Under the pieces are notes generated by a model. That model was not told where the DNA came from. It worked only from the letters and a program-made list of their open reading frames with translations, and did not search any database. Below, in pieces: positions 33,757-44,200 of a stretch of DNA of 64,000 nt (within the stretch, counting starts at the first letter, position 1; each line of letters starts with the position of its first letter). Location of the stretch: assembly GCA_038227045.1 (NCBI GenBank), contig JBBRQD010000016.1, positions 11,827 to 75,826 of the forward strand, in the 5' to 3' direction. The stretch is from JANXLS01 sp038227045. GTDB lineage: Bacteria; Planctomycetota; SZUA-567; H5-PLA8. The translations under genes were made by a program, and so were the position numbers.

Positions 33757-35319
33757 GTGTCTAAAAAATCGTCGCGCCTTTCCTTTGCATTGACGCTCGC
33801 TGCGCTTTTATTGCCGTCGTCGCTGCTCGCCGGAGAGCATTCGCTCGTGCTCAATTTGCGCAACCGTGTCGAACTGGGCGAAAAGGGATCGGGGCTTTTC
33901 AATGTTCAATGGAAAACAGCCGAATGGGACGCGGCGAAGACCGCGGTCGTGATTTGCGACATGTGGGATAAGCATTGGTGCCCGGGCTCCACGTCCCGCG
34001 TCGGCGAAATGGCTCCGCGCATGAATCAACTCGCGGCCGAAGCGCGCAAACGCGGCGCGCTGATTATCCACTGCCCCAGCGACACGATGGAATACTATAA
34101 GGAGTGGCCGCAGTTCAAACTTGCGCAGAACGCGCCAGCCGCCGAAGCGAAATCGCCGCTGCAGCGCTGGCGCAAAATCGATCTCACTCACGAATCGCCG
34201 CTGCCCATCGACGACACCGATGGAGGCTGCGATTGCGCCGAGCCGGTCAAAAACTTTCGCGCTTGGGCGCATCAGATCGACGCCATCAAGATCGAGGCGA
34301 ACGACGCCATCACCGACACCGCTCAGGCGTACCACCTCATGCGCCAGCGCGGCATTGAAAACGTGCTGGTGATGGGCGTGCATTTGAATATGTGCGTGCT
34401 GGGCCGGCCGTTTTCGATCCGCCAGCTCTGCGCACAGGGCTTGAACGTCGCGTTGATCCGCGACATGACTGACACAATGTACAATCCGCGCGCAAAGCCT
34501 TTCGTCAGCCACTTCACCGGCAACGATCTAATGGTGGAGCACGTCGAAAAGTTCTGGTGTCCGAGCGTGACCAGCGTCGACATTCTGGGCGGAAAAGAAT
34601 TCCGCTTCGCCGATGACAAGCGCCCGTACATTTTAATCGTCAGCGCCGAGGACGAATACAAAACCAGCGAGACGCTGCCCGCGTTCGCGCTCAAAAATCT
34701 CGGCACCGACTACAAATTCAGCTTCGTCTTCGGCGGACTCAAAGGGGAGCACCGCTTGCAGGGGCTGGGACAAATCGACGACGCCGATGCTCTGTTGTTG
34801 AGCGTCCGCCGCCGCATTCTGCAAAAGGATCAGCTTGATCGCGTGCGAAAATTCATCGCGGCTGGAAAACCCGTCATTGGAATTCGCACCGCCTGCCACG
34901 CATTCGCTCCGGCAAAAAACGAAGTGGTTCCCGACGATTGCGACGCGTGGCTCGCGTTCGACAAGGAGGTGTTGGGCTGCAATTACAACAACCATTACGG
35001 AGCGGGCGACAAGACGCAAATCTCCGCGGCTGAACACGCAAAGGAAAATCCAATCTTAAAGGGCGTCGAGCCTACCGAGTTTGCGAGCAGCGGATCGCTT
35101 TACAAAGTCGCGCCGCTCGATCCCAAAGCCGTGCCGTTGCTGAACGGCATCGCCAAAGACAAGCCGGCCGAATGTGTCGCGTGGACATTGACGCGCGAAA
35201 ACGGCGGGCGCGTTTTTTCGACGACGCTGGGGCATCCCGACGATTTCGCCTTGCCGCAATTTGAGAAATTGTTGCGGAATGGAATCGACTGGGCGGTGGG
35301 GAAGACCGCGAAGCCGTAG
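33757..35319 (+). CDS. Secreted isochorismatase-like hydrolase fused to ThuA-like domain
   Basis: 520 residues from a GTG after CGGAG. Signal peptide to about residue 26 (LTLAALLLPSSLLAG). Residues about 60-275 form a cysteine-hydrolase (isochorismatase-like) domain: TAVVICDMWDKHWC supplies the Asp, and VLVMGVHLNMCVLGRPF the nucleophilic Cys region. Residues about 285-515 match ThuA-like domains (glutamine-amidotransferase fold): RPYILIVSAEDEYKTSETLP, the GKPVIGIRTACHAFAP elbow, HYGAGDKT and a final GHPDDFALPQFEKLLRNGID. ThuA-type proteins occur widely in sugar and cell-surface degradation in these phyla. The fusion of the two is uncommon; the substrate is unknown. Confidence 0.87.
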   Translation: MSKKSSRLSFALTLAALLLPSSLLAGEHSLVLNLRNRVELGEKGSGLFNVQWKTAEWDAAKTAVVICDMWDKHWCPGSTSRVGEMAPRMNQLAAEARKRGALIIHCPSDTMEYYKEWPQFKLAQNAPAAEAKSPLQRWRKIDLTHESPLPIDDTDGGCDCAEPVKNFRAWAHQIDAIKIEANDAITDTAQAYHLMRQRGIENVLVMGVHLNMCVLGRPFSIRQLCAQGLNVALIRDMTDTMYNPRAKPFVSHFTGNDLMVEHVEKFWCPSVTSVDILGGKEFRFADDKRPYILIVSAEDEYKTSETLPAFALKNLGTDYKFSFVFGGLKGEHRLQGLGQIDDADALLLSVRRRILQKDQLDRVRKFIAAGKPVIGIRTACHAFAPAKNEVVPDDCDAWLAFDKEVLGCNYNNHYGAGDKTQISAAEHAKENPILKGVEPTEFASSGSLYKVAPLDPKAVPLLNGIAKDKPAECVAWTLTRENGGRVFSTTLGHPDDFALPQFEKLLRNGIDWAVGKTAKP

Positions 35320-35415
35320 TTGATGTTTTCAAGCGGATTGCGCAATAATCTGTTTGGCAATTTGCGGCCCAAAGCACGCGCGGATAGCCTTTAGCTTAAC
35401 CAATACATCAAAAAA

Positions 35416-35428
35416 GGAGCTTCCCTTG
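35416..35428 (+). promoter_or_regulatory. Shine-Dalgarno deciding a TTG start for the TraB/GumN gene
   Basis: AAAAAGGAG ends at 35419, 6 nt before TTG 35426. The encoded N-terminus from this TTG is a proper signal peptide, whereas the upstream ATG (35354) adds 24 residues that spoil it. Confidence 0.7.
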
Positions 35429-36349
35429 ATTCGCGCATACTCCAAAAATTCGGCTGCCGTTTCTGCTGCAATAATAGGCGTCGTGTTGAGCTGTTCAGCG
35501 GCTTTTGCCATTGAAGAAGGCGCCAAGACATTCATGTGGAAGGCGACTTCCGCGGGGAATACGGTCTATCTGTTGGGCTCGATTCATATCGGGAACGACG
35601 ACTTTTATCCGCTCGCGCCCGAGATCGACGCGGCTTTCGCGGAATCCAAAAATCTGGTTGTCGAAGTTAACGTTGACGATCCGGACATGACGGCCAAGAT
35701 GACAAAGTTGGTGGCGGAAAAGGGCCGGTACAAAGAAGGAGACACGCTGACGAGCAAGGTCTCGAAGAAGAATGCAGATGCATTCAAGGCGTATTGCGAA
35801 AAAAAGGGCTATCCGTTTGACCAAATGAATATGCTCCGCCCGTGGCTGTTCAGCTTGACCATAACATTACTGGAAGCCCAAGCGCTCGGTTTCAAGGCGG
35901 AGTTGGGAATCGACAAACACTTTCTTGCGCTGGCCAAAGACAAAATGCCAATTAAAGAGCTCGAATCGGCCGAAACTCAAATCGGTATGCTTTCAGGCTT
36001 TTCGGACGAACTTCAGGAAACGTTGCTGGCCAAATCGCTCGGCGACGTTGACAGTATGAACGAGAAAATGACCAGCGCAATCAAAGCCTGGAAAACTGGC
36101 AACACCAAGGCACTGGAAGACCTGATGGTCACCGATGAATTAAAAAAACATCCTGAATTTCTCCCGATGATTGAAAAAATAATCTACGAACGAAACGTTG
36201 GCATGGCGGATAAAATCGATGGCTATCTAAAAAGCAACGAGAAACATTTCGTCGTCGTTGGCGCAGGTCACCTGGTAGGCGAAAAAGGTTTGGTCAATCT
36301 GCTGATTAAGAAGGGCTACAAAGTTGAGCAGGTTAGTCGCACGAAGTAA
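35426..36349 (+). CDS. TraB/GumN family protein, secreted
   Basis: 307 residues from the TTG start; signal peptide LIRAYSKNSAAVSAAIIGVV with cleavage near AFA-IEEG. The family core is clear: MWKATSAGNTVYLLGSIHIG with the G-S-x-H motif, NLVVEVNVDD, DQMNMLRPWLFSLTITLLEA, LGIDKHFLALAKDKMPIKEL with LESAETQIGMLSGF, and the C-terminal FVVVGAGHLVGEKGLVNLLI. Members adopt an EreA/ChaN-like fold and a subset (TIKI proteins) are metalloproteases; the bacterial function is mostly unknown. Stand-alone gene after the ThuA fusion. Confidence 0.9.
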   Translation: MIRAYSKNSAAVSAAIIGVVLSCSAAFAIEEGAKTFMWKATSAGNTVYLLGSIHIGNDDFYPLAPEIDAAFAESKNLVVEVNVDDPDMTAKMTKLVAEKGRYKEGDTLTSKVSKKNADAFKAYCEKKGYPFDQMNMLRPWLFSLTITLLEAQALGFKAELGIDKHFLALAKDKMPIKELESAETQIGMLSGFSDELQETLLAKSLGDVDSMNEKMTSAIKAWKTGNTKALEDLMVTDELKKHPEFLPMIEKIIYERNVGMADKIDGYLKSNEKHFVVVGAGHLVGEKGLVNLLIKKGYKVEQVSRTK

Positions 36350-36459
36350 ATTGAGCACCGCCGATGAACGACTTGTAAACCGCGAATCGTCGCGAATAAG
36401 CGCGGATATTTTTGAAGGGGCGATAGCGGCGCGACGGAATCCGCGTCGCAGCCTTAATT

Positions 36460-37680
36460 CTACTGTCCCAACACCACCAGATTTCCTTGATCGTTGCGCA
36501 GATAAATCTTGCCGTTCGCATAAGTCGGCGTCGTCCAGCAGACGTTGTCGAGAACCTGGCGGCGGGAGATTTCGGTGTATTTGGCCGGATCGGCTTTGAC
36601 GGTGATTAACATGCCTTTTTCAGTGAGAACCAGCAGCGTCTTGCCAATTCCAATCGTAGTGCCGTAGCCGACCGCTTGCTGTGACCAGTTCTCTTTTCCG
36701 TCTGCTTCGTTGAGCGATACCAGGCTGTCCGTGGGTTGCTGCTGTTCGCCGCTGATGCCGTAAATCGCGCCGTCGAGAATGACGCTGTTGTTCATCACGT
36801 TTCTCAGTTCCTTGACGCTCCACATTGGCGTTAATTTTACGCCATCGAAGCCGAGCATGTCGGATGTCATCGTGTTGGAAATGAAAATGCGTTTGCCGTG
36901 CGACAGGATGAATGGGGTCGTCGCGTTCATGTTGAAGAGCGCTTTAAACGGGTGGCGCGCGATTTCTGCGCCGTCTTTCGCGGAGAGAATAGAAAACCCT
37001 TTGCCGTCGAGCGCGGCAACGCATTTCGATCCGCCTTCCACATCAAAAACGGGCGACGTGGCATAACCCGCGGGAAGGTACGCGGTCTTCGAGATCCAGA
37101 GCGTCTTGCCTGTTTCGAGATCGAGCGCGCACGCCTTGCCGCCGCAGAACACCACCTGATTGCCATCGACGAACGGCGAACTTGCGAAGCCCCACTCCGG
37201 CATCTTGATGCCAAACAATTCAAGTAAATTCGCTTTCCAGAGCACCTCGCCCTTCTCCACGGTGAAACAAATGACGTGTCCCGCCTTGCCAAGGGTGATG
37301 ACCTTGGCGCCAACTGTGGTCGGAGTCGCGTTCGGTCCGCCGGTGTGGAGATGCGCCATCAGTGGCGCGTCGTACGAGTGCTTCCAAATTTCGACGCCGG
37401 TCGATGCGTTGAGACAATAGACAGTCTCCTTGCCCTTGCCATCGTGCCCCATCGTATAGGCGCGATCCCCGAGAACTGCCACCGATGAATACCCGATGCC
37501 GACATCCGCCTTCCAGGCGATCTTCCATTTCGCCAGATCGGGTTCGAAGTGCTCGCCTTCCGGAGCCATATTGTCTCCGTTCGGGCCGAGCCAGCGCGGC
37601 CAATCCGACGCCCACAATGGCGGGGCGATCAGAATGACAAGTGCCAACGATGCGATGAGTTGAGAGCGGGTGAGCTTCAT
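36460..37680 (-). CDS. Secreted PQQ-like beta-propeller protein
   Basis: 406 residues. Signal peptide MKLTRSQLIASLALVILIA ending near WAS, then DWPRWLGPNGDNMAPEG, the same N-terminal W-x-x-W-x-G-P motif as in the propeller at 2186-3523. Blades show CLNASTGVEIWKHSYD, CFTVEKGEVLWKANL, ALDLETGKTLW and SLNEADGKENWSQ. No PQQ-dependent dehydrogenase active-site motif was found, so an enzyme activity is not claimed. The gene is convergent with the TraB/GumN gene and diverges from the M20 gene. Confidence 0.88.
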   Translation of the reverse strand: MKLTRSQLIASLALVILIAPPLWASDWPRWLGPNGDNMAPEGEHFEPDLAKWKIAWKADVGIGYSSVAVLGDRAYTMGHDGKGKETVYCLNASTGVEIWKHSYDAPLMAHLHTGGPNATPTTVGAKVITLGKAGHVICFTVEKGEVLWKANLLELFGIKMPEWGFASSPFVDGNQVVFCGGKACALDLETGKTLWISKTAYLPAGYATSPVFDVEGGSKCVAALDGKGFSILSAKDGAEIARHPFKALFNMNATTPFILSHGKRIFISNTMTSDMLGFDGVKLTPMWSVKELRNVMNNSVILDGAIYGISGEQQQPTDSLVSLNEADGKENWSQQAVGYGTTIGIGKTLLVLTEKGMLITVKADPAKYTEISRRQVLDNVCWTTPTYANGKIYLRNDQGNLVVLGQ

Positions 37681-37883
37681 GGGTATTATCGTCGAGAGTG
37701 GGTGGCCTCGCGGGAGGCCGTTAGACGCGTTACGATAGCGGATGGCGCGACTGCGTCAAGAAGGTGGAAAGTTTTCCTCCCCCGCCTGCTCTCGAAAAAT
37801 GTGCCAAACGACCAGCGTTTCGACAGCAAATGGAATACACTGATCTGCGCTGAATTTAGCGCCAACAGGATTCGGACAGGATT

Positions 37884-39074
37884 GTGATGCCCATGAAAAC
37901 TCTTCTCGACGACGCAAAAGCCGAAAGCGCCTGGATCGTCGCCATTCGCCGCGAATTGCACCGCTTTCCTGAATTGGGCTATCAAGAAATCAAGACCAGC
38001 CAATTGATCCGGAAAACGCTTGAGGATTTGAGCATTCCCTATCGCCATCCCATCGCCGAAACCGGCGTGCTTGCCACGCTGGGCGACGGCAACGGCCCGT
38101 GTGTCGCGTTGCGCGCGGACATGGATGCGCTGCCGATTTGCGAACAGGCCGACGTGCCGTTCCGCAGCGCGGTTGAAGGCAAAATGCATGCCTGTGGACA
38201 CGATTGCCATGTGGCCATGCTGCTGGGAGCCGCGAAAGTTTTGAAGCGGCGCGAAGCGGAGATTCGCGGCATGGTCAAATTGCTCTTCCAGCCCGCCGAA
38301 GAAGGCGGCGCGGGAGGCTTGCGCATGTGCCAGGAAGGGGCGCTCGACGCGCCGAACGTCCAACGCATTTTCGCGCTGCATGTCTGGCCGACGCTTCCAT
38401 CCGGGCAAATTGGATCTCGCGCGGGAACACTGCTGGCCTCGGCCGGGTCGTTGTCCATCACGGTTACCGGCAAGGGCGGGCACGCCGCGATGCCGCAAAT
38501 GTCCTGCGATCCCGTCGTCACCGCGGCGAAAATAGTGTGCGAACTGCAGACGATCGTTTCGCGGGAACTCGACCCGCTGGATCCCGGCGTCGTCAGCATC
38601 ACCACGGTGCGCGGGGGCGAAGCCTTCAATGTCATTCCAATGGAGGTGAAGATGACCGGGACGATCCGATCGTTGACCACGAGAGGAATGGTATTTTTGC
38701 AAGAGCGCGTGCGCTCAATCGCCTCATACATTGCGGCGGCAAATCGATGCGAGGCGCACACTGAATTCCTCGATGCCTACCCACCCACGGTCAACGACGG
38801 CCACTGCTGGGACGTGGCGCAATCCATTGGGCGGGAATTGTTAGGCGACAGCAAAGTTCAGCAGTTGTTACCTGTCATGGGCGGCGAAGATTTCTCCTAC
38901 TACACCAACCGCATCCCTGGTTGTTTCGTGGCGCTGGGAATGCGAAACGAAAGCCAGGGCGCGATACATGGAGTACATCATCCCCTGTTCAAAGCCGACG
39001 AAGACATGCTGCCGCTGGGAAGCGCGCTGCATGCAGGATTCGCGCTGCGATCATTGGAAGAACTGCGGAAGTAA
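37884..39074 (+). CDS. M20D family amidohydrolase / N-acyl-amino-acid deacylase
   Basis: 396 residues. The start is GTG 37884, immediately followed by in-frame ATGs, so the exact start is uncertain. Metal-binding peptidase M20 motifs: RRELHRFPELGYQE, VALRADMDALPI, KMHACGHDCHVAMLLGAAKV, FQPAEEGGAGGLRM and the C-terminal VMGGEDFSYYTNRIPG ... HHPLFKADEDMLP. The lid domain carries GKGGHAAMPQMSCDPV. Members include hippurate hydrolase, IAA-amino-acid hydrolase and N-acetyl-diaminopimelate deacetylase; the substrate cannot be fixed. No signal peptide, so cytoplasmic. It is 40 bp upstream of bioA, which may be cotranscribed. Confidence 0.93.
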   Translation: MMPMKTLLDDAKAESAWIVAIRRELHRFPELGYQEIKTSQLIRKTLEDLSIPYRHPIAETGVLATLGDGNGPCVALRADMDALPICEQADVPFRSAVEGKMHACGHDCHVAMLLGAAKVLKRREAEIRGMVKLLFQPAEEGGAGGLRMCQEGALDAPNVQRIFALHVWPTLPSGQIGSRAGTLLASAGSLSITVTGKGGHAAMPQMSCDPVVTAAKIVCELQTIVSRELDPLDPGVVSITTVRGGEAFNVIPMEVKMTGTIRSLTTRGMVFLQERVRSIASYIAAANRCEAHTEFLDAYPPTVNDGHCWDVAQSIGRELLGDSKVQQLLPVMGGEDFSYYTNRIPGCFVALGMRNESQGAIHGVHHPLFKADEDMLPLGSALHAGFALRSLEELRK

Positions 39075-39114
39075 ACAGATTCATTTACCTTGAACTATCG
39101 GACTAGATTTAAAA

Positions 39115-40476
39115 ATGACCGAACTCGAACTGCGCGCATTGGACACCAGCGCACTCTGGCATCCATTTACCCAGATGAGCGAATACGCAAACGAGTCGCC
39201 GGCGCCGCCCATCATCGTGGGAGCGGAGGGTAATTGGCTGATCGACATTCACGGCCGGCGCTTTTTGGACGCGAACTGCGGCTATTGGTGCCTCGCGTTG
39301 GGGTGCCGGCCGGAGGCCGTTGAGAACGCGATTCGTGCGCAGCTTGAAAAGTTTTCGCACTCGACGCTTTTAGGAATTTCACATGTCCCGGCGATTGAAT
39401 TGGCTGGGCGGCTCGTCGAATTAGCCGGAGCGCCGTTCGGCCACGTGTTCTTCGCCGACTCCGGTTCGGAGGCCGTCGAAGCTTCGCTGAAAATGGCGTA
39501 CCAGTATTGGCAGCACAAAGGGCGGCCGGAGAAGTCCGAGTTTCTCGCGCTCGGTGAAGCGTACCATGGCGACACACTCGGAGCGGTTGCGGTGGGGGGC
39601 GTCGATCTTTTTCACGCTGCGTTCAAACCGCTGCTCTTTCCCGTCCGGCGCGTTCCGCCGCCGCATTGCTACCGCTGCCCGTGGAACAAGCAGCGCGAGA
39701 GTTGCGCGCTCGAATGCGCTCAGGCCATGGAACGTGCCATCGAAGAGCACCACGACACGCTTGCGGCGGTGCTGATCGAACCGTTCGTGCTCGGTCCCGG
39801 CGGTGTCATTCCACAACCGGATGGCTATGCGGAACGCGTGCTGAGCGCTGCGAAGAAATTCGGCGTGCTTGCGATTTTTGACGAAGTGGCGGTGGGCATG
39901 GGCCGCCTCGGAACGCTCTTTACCTTCGAACAATTGGATTCGAAAACTCTTCGCCCCGACATCGTCTGCCTGGCCAAAGGCCTGACCGGCGGCCTGCTGC
40001 CGCTGTCCGCCGTGCTGGCCGCGGAACATGTTTACCAGGCATTTGAAGGAACGTTCGCCGAGCGCAAAACGTTCTTCCACGGCCACACCTTCACCGGCTC
40101 GGCGTTGGGCTGCGCGGCGGCGCTGGCGGCATTGAATGAATTGACGCGCCCCGGATTTCTGGAATCAGTGAGGACACAAACGATCCCTTCGTTCTGGGCG
40201 ATGCTCGACTCGCTGCGCACGCATCCGAGCGTCGGCAATGTGCGCGGACGCGGCATGATGGCGGGGCTCGAAATTCGGCGCGAGTCCGGAGAAGACTACG
40301 AATGGTCCGAACGCGCCGGCCACGAAATCGTGCTCGCGGCGAGGACGCGTAGAGTTAATGTGCGGGCGTTAGGCAATCTCATTCTTGCCGTTCCGCCGCT
40401 GACAATCGCCCCCGACGAAATCGCGCTGCTCGGCCGGGTGTTGAAGGAATGCCTGGATGAGTTCTCTGGTTCTTAA
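39115..40476 (+). CDS. bioA: Adenosylmethionine-8-amino-7-oxononanoate aminotransferase
   Basis: 453 residues. PLP-dependent class III aminotransferase converting KAPA to DAPA in biotin synthesis, with S-adenosylmethionine as amino donor. Diagnostic BioA features: LWHPFTQMSEY at the N-terminus, LDANCGYWCLALG, VFFADSGSEAVEASLKMAYQ, EAYHGDTLGAVAVGGVDLFH, AIFDEVAVGMGRLGTLF, and the PLP lysine Lys288 in VCLAKGLTGGLLPLS, then HGHTFTGSALGCAAALAAL. No other bio genes are in the window. Ends in a pair of hairpins. Confidence 0.96.
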   Translation: MTELELRALDTSALWHPFTQMSEYANESPAPPIIVGAEGNWLIDIHGRRFLDANCGYWCLALGCRPEAVENAIRAQLEKFSHSTLLGISHVPAIELAGRLVELAGAPFGHVFFADSGSEAVEASLKMAYQYWQHKGRPEKSEFLALGEAYHGDTLGAVAVGGVDLFHAAFKPLLFPVRRVPPPHCYRCPWNKQRESCALECAQAMERAIEEHHDTLAAVLIEPFVLGPGGVIPQPDGYAERVLSAAKKFGVLAIFDEVAVGMGRLGTLFTFEQLDSKTLRPDIVCLAKGLTGGLLPLSAVLAAEHVYQAFEGTFAERKTFFHGHTFTGSALGCAAALAALNELTRPGFLESVRTQTIPSFWAMLDSLRTHPSVGNVRGRGMMAGLEIRRESGEDYEWSERAGHEIVLAARTRRVNVRALGNLILAVPPLTIAPDEIALLGRVLKECLDEFSGS

Positions 40477-40479
40477 ACG

Positions 40480-40519
40480 AAGAAAGGCACGGAGAACCTG
40501 CTCGTTCCGTGCCCTTCTT
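40480..40519. terminator. Terminator hairpin after bioA
   Basis: A 14-bp stem with one mismatch (aagaaaggcacgga with tccgtgcccttctt), 12-nt loop, 3 bp after the bioA stop. No long T-run. Confidence 0.7.
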
Positions 40520-40521
40520 CT

Positions 40522-40552
40522 ACAATCCAGCGATTTTCATCGTCTGGATTGT
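40522..40552. terminator. Second hairpin between bioA and the Gly/Tyr-rich gene
   Basis: acaatccagcgat pairs with atcg-t-ctggattgt around a TTTC loop (13 pairs, one bulged T). It lies 25 bp from the end of the convergent minus-strand gene and probably ends its transcript. Confidence 0.65.
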
Positions 40553-40577
40553 TGTGTGAATGTTCTAACCGCCTCGC

Positions 40578-40949
40578 TTAGTTGCGGTAGCAGCCTGGAT
40601 GCCAGACTTGGGCACGGCGGTCTCCGTAGTAGTGGGTTTCGTAGTATCCATCGACCCAAACGCGCGGCGCGTAATTATAGTAATCGTAGCTCCCAATGTA
40701 TAGATTGCCGAATCCGCCGTTGTAGTGCCCGCCATACCGGCTGTATCCGTTACCGTAAGTGTACTGGGGGACACCATGGTAACCGCGGTCGTATCCCCGG
40801 TTGTTTCCGATGCCGATGTTGACCCCGATGTTACCTCGGCCGCCATATTCCGAAGCGGACGCGCTGCCCGTTCCCAACGCGAAGATGCAGGCGATACCCA
40901 GTGCCAAGCTGCCAAAGACCGCCTTGCGTCCGATAGTGTAAGTGTTCAT
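40578..40949 (-). CDS. Small secreted Gly/Tyr-rich protein
   Basis: 123 residues from the ATG of MNTYTIGRKAVFGSLALG, with GGAG 7 nt upstream. Signal peptide cleaved near SASA-SEYGG. The mature part is Gly-, Tyr-, Asn- and Arg-rich (GRGNIGVNIGIGNNRGYDRG, YGGHYNGGFGNLYIGSYDYY) and ends in WVDGYYETHYYGDRRAQVWHPGCYRN-like aromatic sequence with one Cys. The N-terminal stretch resembles small YXWGXW-type or VHP-type surface proteins found in several Gram-negatives, but no domain can be named with confidence. Probably periplasmic or exported. It stands alone with an A+T-rich upstream region. Confidence 0.78.
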   Translation of the reverse strand: MNTYTIGRKAVFGSLALGIACIFALGTGSASASEYGGRGNIGVNIGIGNNRGYDRGYHGVPQYTYGNGYSRYGGHYNGGFGNLYIGSYDYYNYAPRVWVDGYYETHYYGDRRAQVWHPGCYRN

Positions 40950-41204
40950 TGTCGTGCTCCTTTTTCCTACATGCCCTTTCTCGAACCCCACTCCTTGAAT
41001 CCATTCAAGAAACTGCGATTCATCTTCCGTAGTATTGACGAAGGAGTGACGGCTTAATGATGCATTGGGCAGGATTAGACACGAATTTACTTCTTATAAC
41101 ATATTTATATTTATAGCTTTAAGAGATTATAAAATTATTTAATAATAATACGTGTGCGTACTTTATTCGGTTTTCAGATGTCCGATAATCAGCACAATCG
41201 CGCT
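40950..41204. other. A+T-rich intergenic region
   Basis: About 255 bp, strikingly A+T-rich between 41090 and 41160. It lies upstream of the Gly/Tyr-rich gene (minus strand) and just after the end of the GH20-like gene. Promoter boxes for the small gene are likely here but I could not choose one. Confidence 0.4.
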
Positions 41205-44200
41205 CTATTGTTTCACTTCATACAGGTCGCACGCAAGCAATCCGAAATCGGCGTTATCTTCGTCCGTGTAGGCAGACGCATCCATTTCAATTTTCAGACC
41301 GGAGCAGATTTCCGATGGAAAAACAATTACATGTTCTCCATCCATACCTGTACAACCTTTGATGTGTGCGATTTCTTTCCATACTTTCAGATCCTTGCTG
41401 ACAAATACCTTGCAATTCGCGTGGCGATTGCGAACGGGCATGGGGTTGCTGTCCCGGCCGGGCATGCGCAAACGGAACGAGATTGCCGCGAGATTCGCCG
41501 ACTGCGCCAGCGTGCATTGGGACATTCTCGCCGCCGGTTTTCCTCGAACTTCCGGCGAATTGAATTTCTGTGGAGCCAGTTTTTTTGCATCCGGCGGAAG
41601 AATAGAATTCGGCGGCAATAGAGATTTCGGCGGCTGCCTGCTCCAATACCTGGTATCCCACTCCACAGGTTCGACGCCGGTGATCGCAAAAATGGCATCG
41701 TGAAATTCAAACGTATAGTCCCGCTCTTCGGGATTGGGCAGTTGAATCAGCAGGTTGCGGATTTCTTTGTCGGGATACGGATTTACGATCTCGCTGACGA
41801 ACACATTCGCGCCCGCGCCGGACAACGTATTCGCGGCAAAACCCAATCTACTCGACGGCAGCATGTGACTGAGCACCGACGGCCCGATCCTGGCTCCGTA
41901 GTAAAAACACTGGTTCGAGATATCGTCAAAATGACGCCGAGTCTCCCAATCGCAAACGCACCGCGATCCGTCGCTGTATTCAAATACATAGGCTGGTTGC
42001 AAAATATTCCAGTAATGACTGGTCTGTCCCGCGCGAAACACAGTTCGCAAATTCGAACGCAGAACACAAAAGCTCGCGGCCTTGCGGCCGACCGGAACGG
42101 TTGCGGCACCAACAATTCCCGGTATCAAGGATTCTTTTCTCCCGCTGCCGATTACGAGCATGGATTTCCAGTTATTCTGAGCCGGATCAATGACCTCAAA
42201 TGGAATGTCTGCAAATTCCTGCTTGCCCATTGGAATCCTGCGAAAATCGATTGCAGCGCCGAATCCATTCGCGCCCTCGCGCGGACCCGAGCGGCTCGGT
42301 CCGCTCGCGGTGCCCTCGTCAATGTGGCTGCGATTGCAGAGCGCATGAATATCGATGTTGAAAAATCGCGGCGTCATGCCCGTGCGCCACGAGGGGTACT
42401 CGACGCCCGTGCTGACGCGCTCGTTGAAACGCACGCACGCATTCGCCGCCTGCTGTTCGTAGCGGCTCCGTTCGGAGCCTTTTTCCGGCGCGGCGCCATT
42501 CCAGAATGCATCGGCCGTGAGCAGCCCGCGCGAACAGATCTCCGCGCGCCACCACCATTCATAGTCGCAGCGCTCACCGATCGTGATCGCACCTTCGGAT
42601 TCCGACGTAGCGGGAACGGTATCAAAAAAAGCTTTCCCTCCCAAGGTATACCTGCCTCCAGAGTTGACGGCTCCAGGAGTATCCCATGGCTTGGAAATAG
42701 TCCAGAATCCGGAGTGCAAAATCTCCGAAACCTCGGCGGGCCGGTCAAATCGCAATGCCACGCCGTGGTTGACAGAATCAAATGCGCTCGACAGTTCCCG
42801 TCCCGCGCTGGCGCGCTGGACAGCGTCGGAGTACATGATGGCGTTCGTGAAAATTGCCGAGCGGTTGCGCGCCCGGCACAGGGCATCGACCTTGTTCATA
42901 AAGTCCCCGTACAACTCATAGCCCGCCAGCCCGCGTTTGCGGCACAGGCGGCAGACGTTCCACGTCTTGCCGACAGAGCCCATGAAACCGACTTCAATGA
43001 AACGGCTGGTGTCGTGAGTTCTTAAGGCCGAATCCAGGAACTTTTCGATAGCCAGATACGATTGTGGGTTCGAGGGGCAAAGGTTGTCGCTCTCCCATGT
43101 GCCGTCGGAATTCTGGATCCCCGCCCCGCCCGAAGGTTGATCGTCCGGGTTGGCTTCGATGCAATCCCCCGGCACTTTCTGCACCCACAGCGCCGGACGA
43201 AAATCGGTGAACCGGTCCGACGCGTAGTGCAGCATCTCGCGAGTCTTTGCTTCATTTTCGTAGATACTTGTCGGCAGCCAATCGATCATCGAATTGTAGC
43301 GCAGGTAAGAGACTCCATTTACAATGGTATAGTAATTTGACGGGTTGTTCTCCAACGGCAGCAGCAGCCTTCGATGATCCGAGGACGGCACCAATGTCCG
43401 GTATTGCAGAACTGGCCAGTCGCGTATTGATACCGCGCGGAGGTATGCAGCTTTTTCGTCGTGCTCCATCCATTGTATCAGCGTGCGAATGCCATGCCCG
43501 GCGCCCTCAAAGTCTGACGCCGCAATCACGACTTGCGACGGTGAGACGCGTATTCTGTAGCTTTGAGGCCCGTTGAATTCGTCGAGCTTTTCCGCCGCGC
43601 ACAGTGCGTCAAATGCAGCGCTGATGCCTTTGACGCCAATCCGAATCGCGCTTTCCGCGGGCGCAATCTCCGATTCCGATTTAATTGGCAGGTCTTCACA
43701 GAAACGTTGTTTGATCTCCGCTTGCAGCCAACGCGCCACGTTGGAAAGCTGGCCCCCTGTCGCGCACACGATGGCGGTGTTGGGTCCAATGGAAAAACGC
43801 CCTTCGCCCTTAATAAGTTCTTTGGGCCGGGGCCAGACAACCGGCTCCGGCATTTTTCGTAACTGTTCGAACTTGAGTGGCGGTTGTTTTTGAGAGTCCG
43901 GGACTTGTACCTTAAAAACATTTACTTCACTGTCGTTATGCTCTCCCTTGGGCTCCGCCCACACCCATATTTCCGCAACACCAAACAACCCGACCTGGCA
44001 ATTGGGGCGGCCCAGATTGGGATAGCTCACCGCCGCGCCATTCCCCCATGCTCCAAAGATTCCCAATGACAAGCGCAACTGCTGCGCGACCGAATCCAGT
44101 CCTGTTTGGCTGAAGTATACAGGCATGCTGGTTGCCAGGCTGCGCTGGGTTCCAGGCCCATTAAACCGGTACACAGGCACAAAATTGTCCGCGGGATTTC

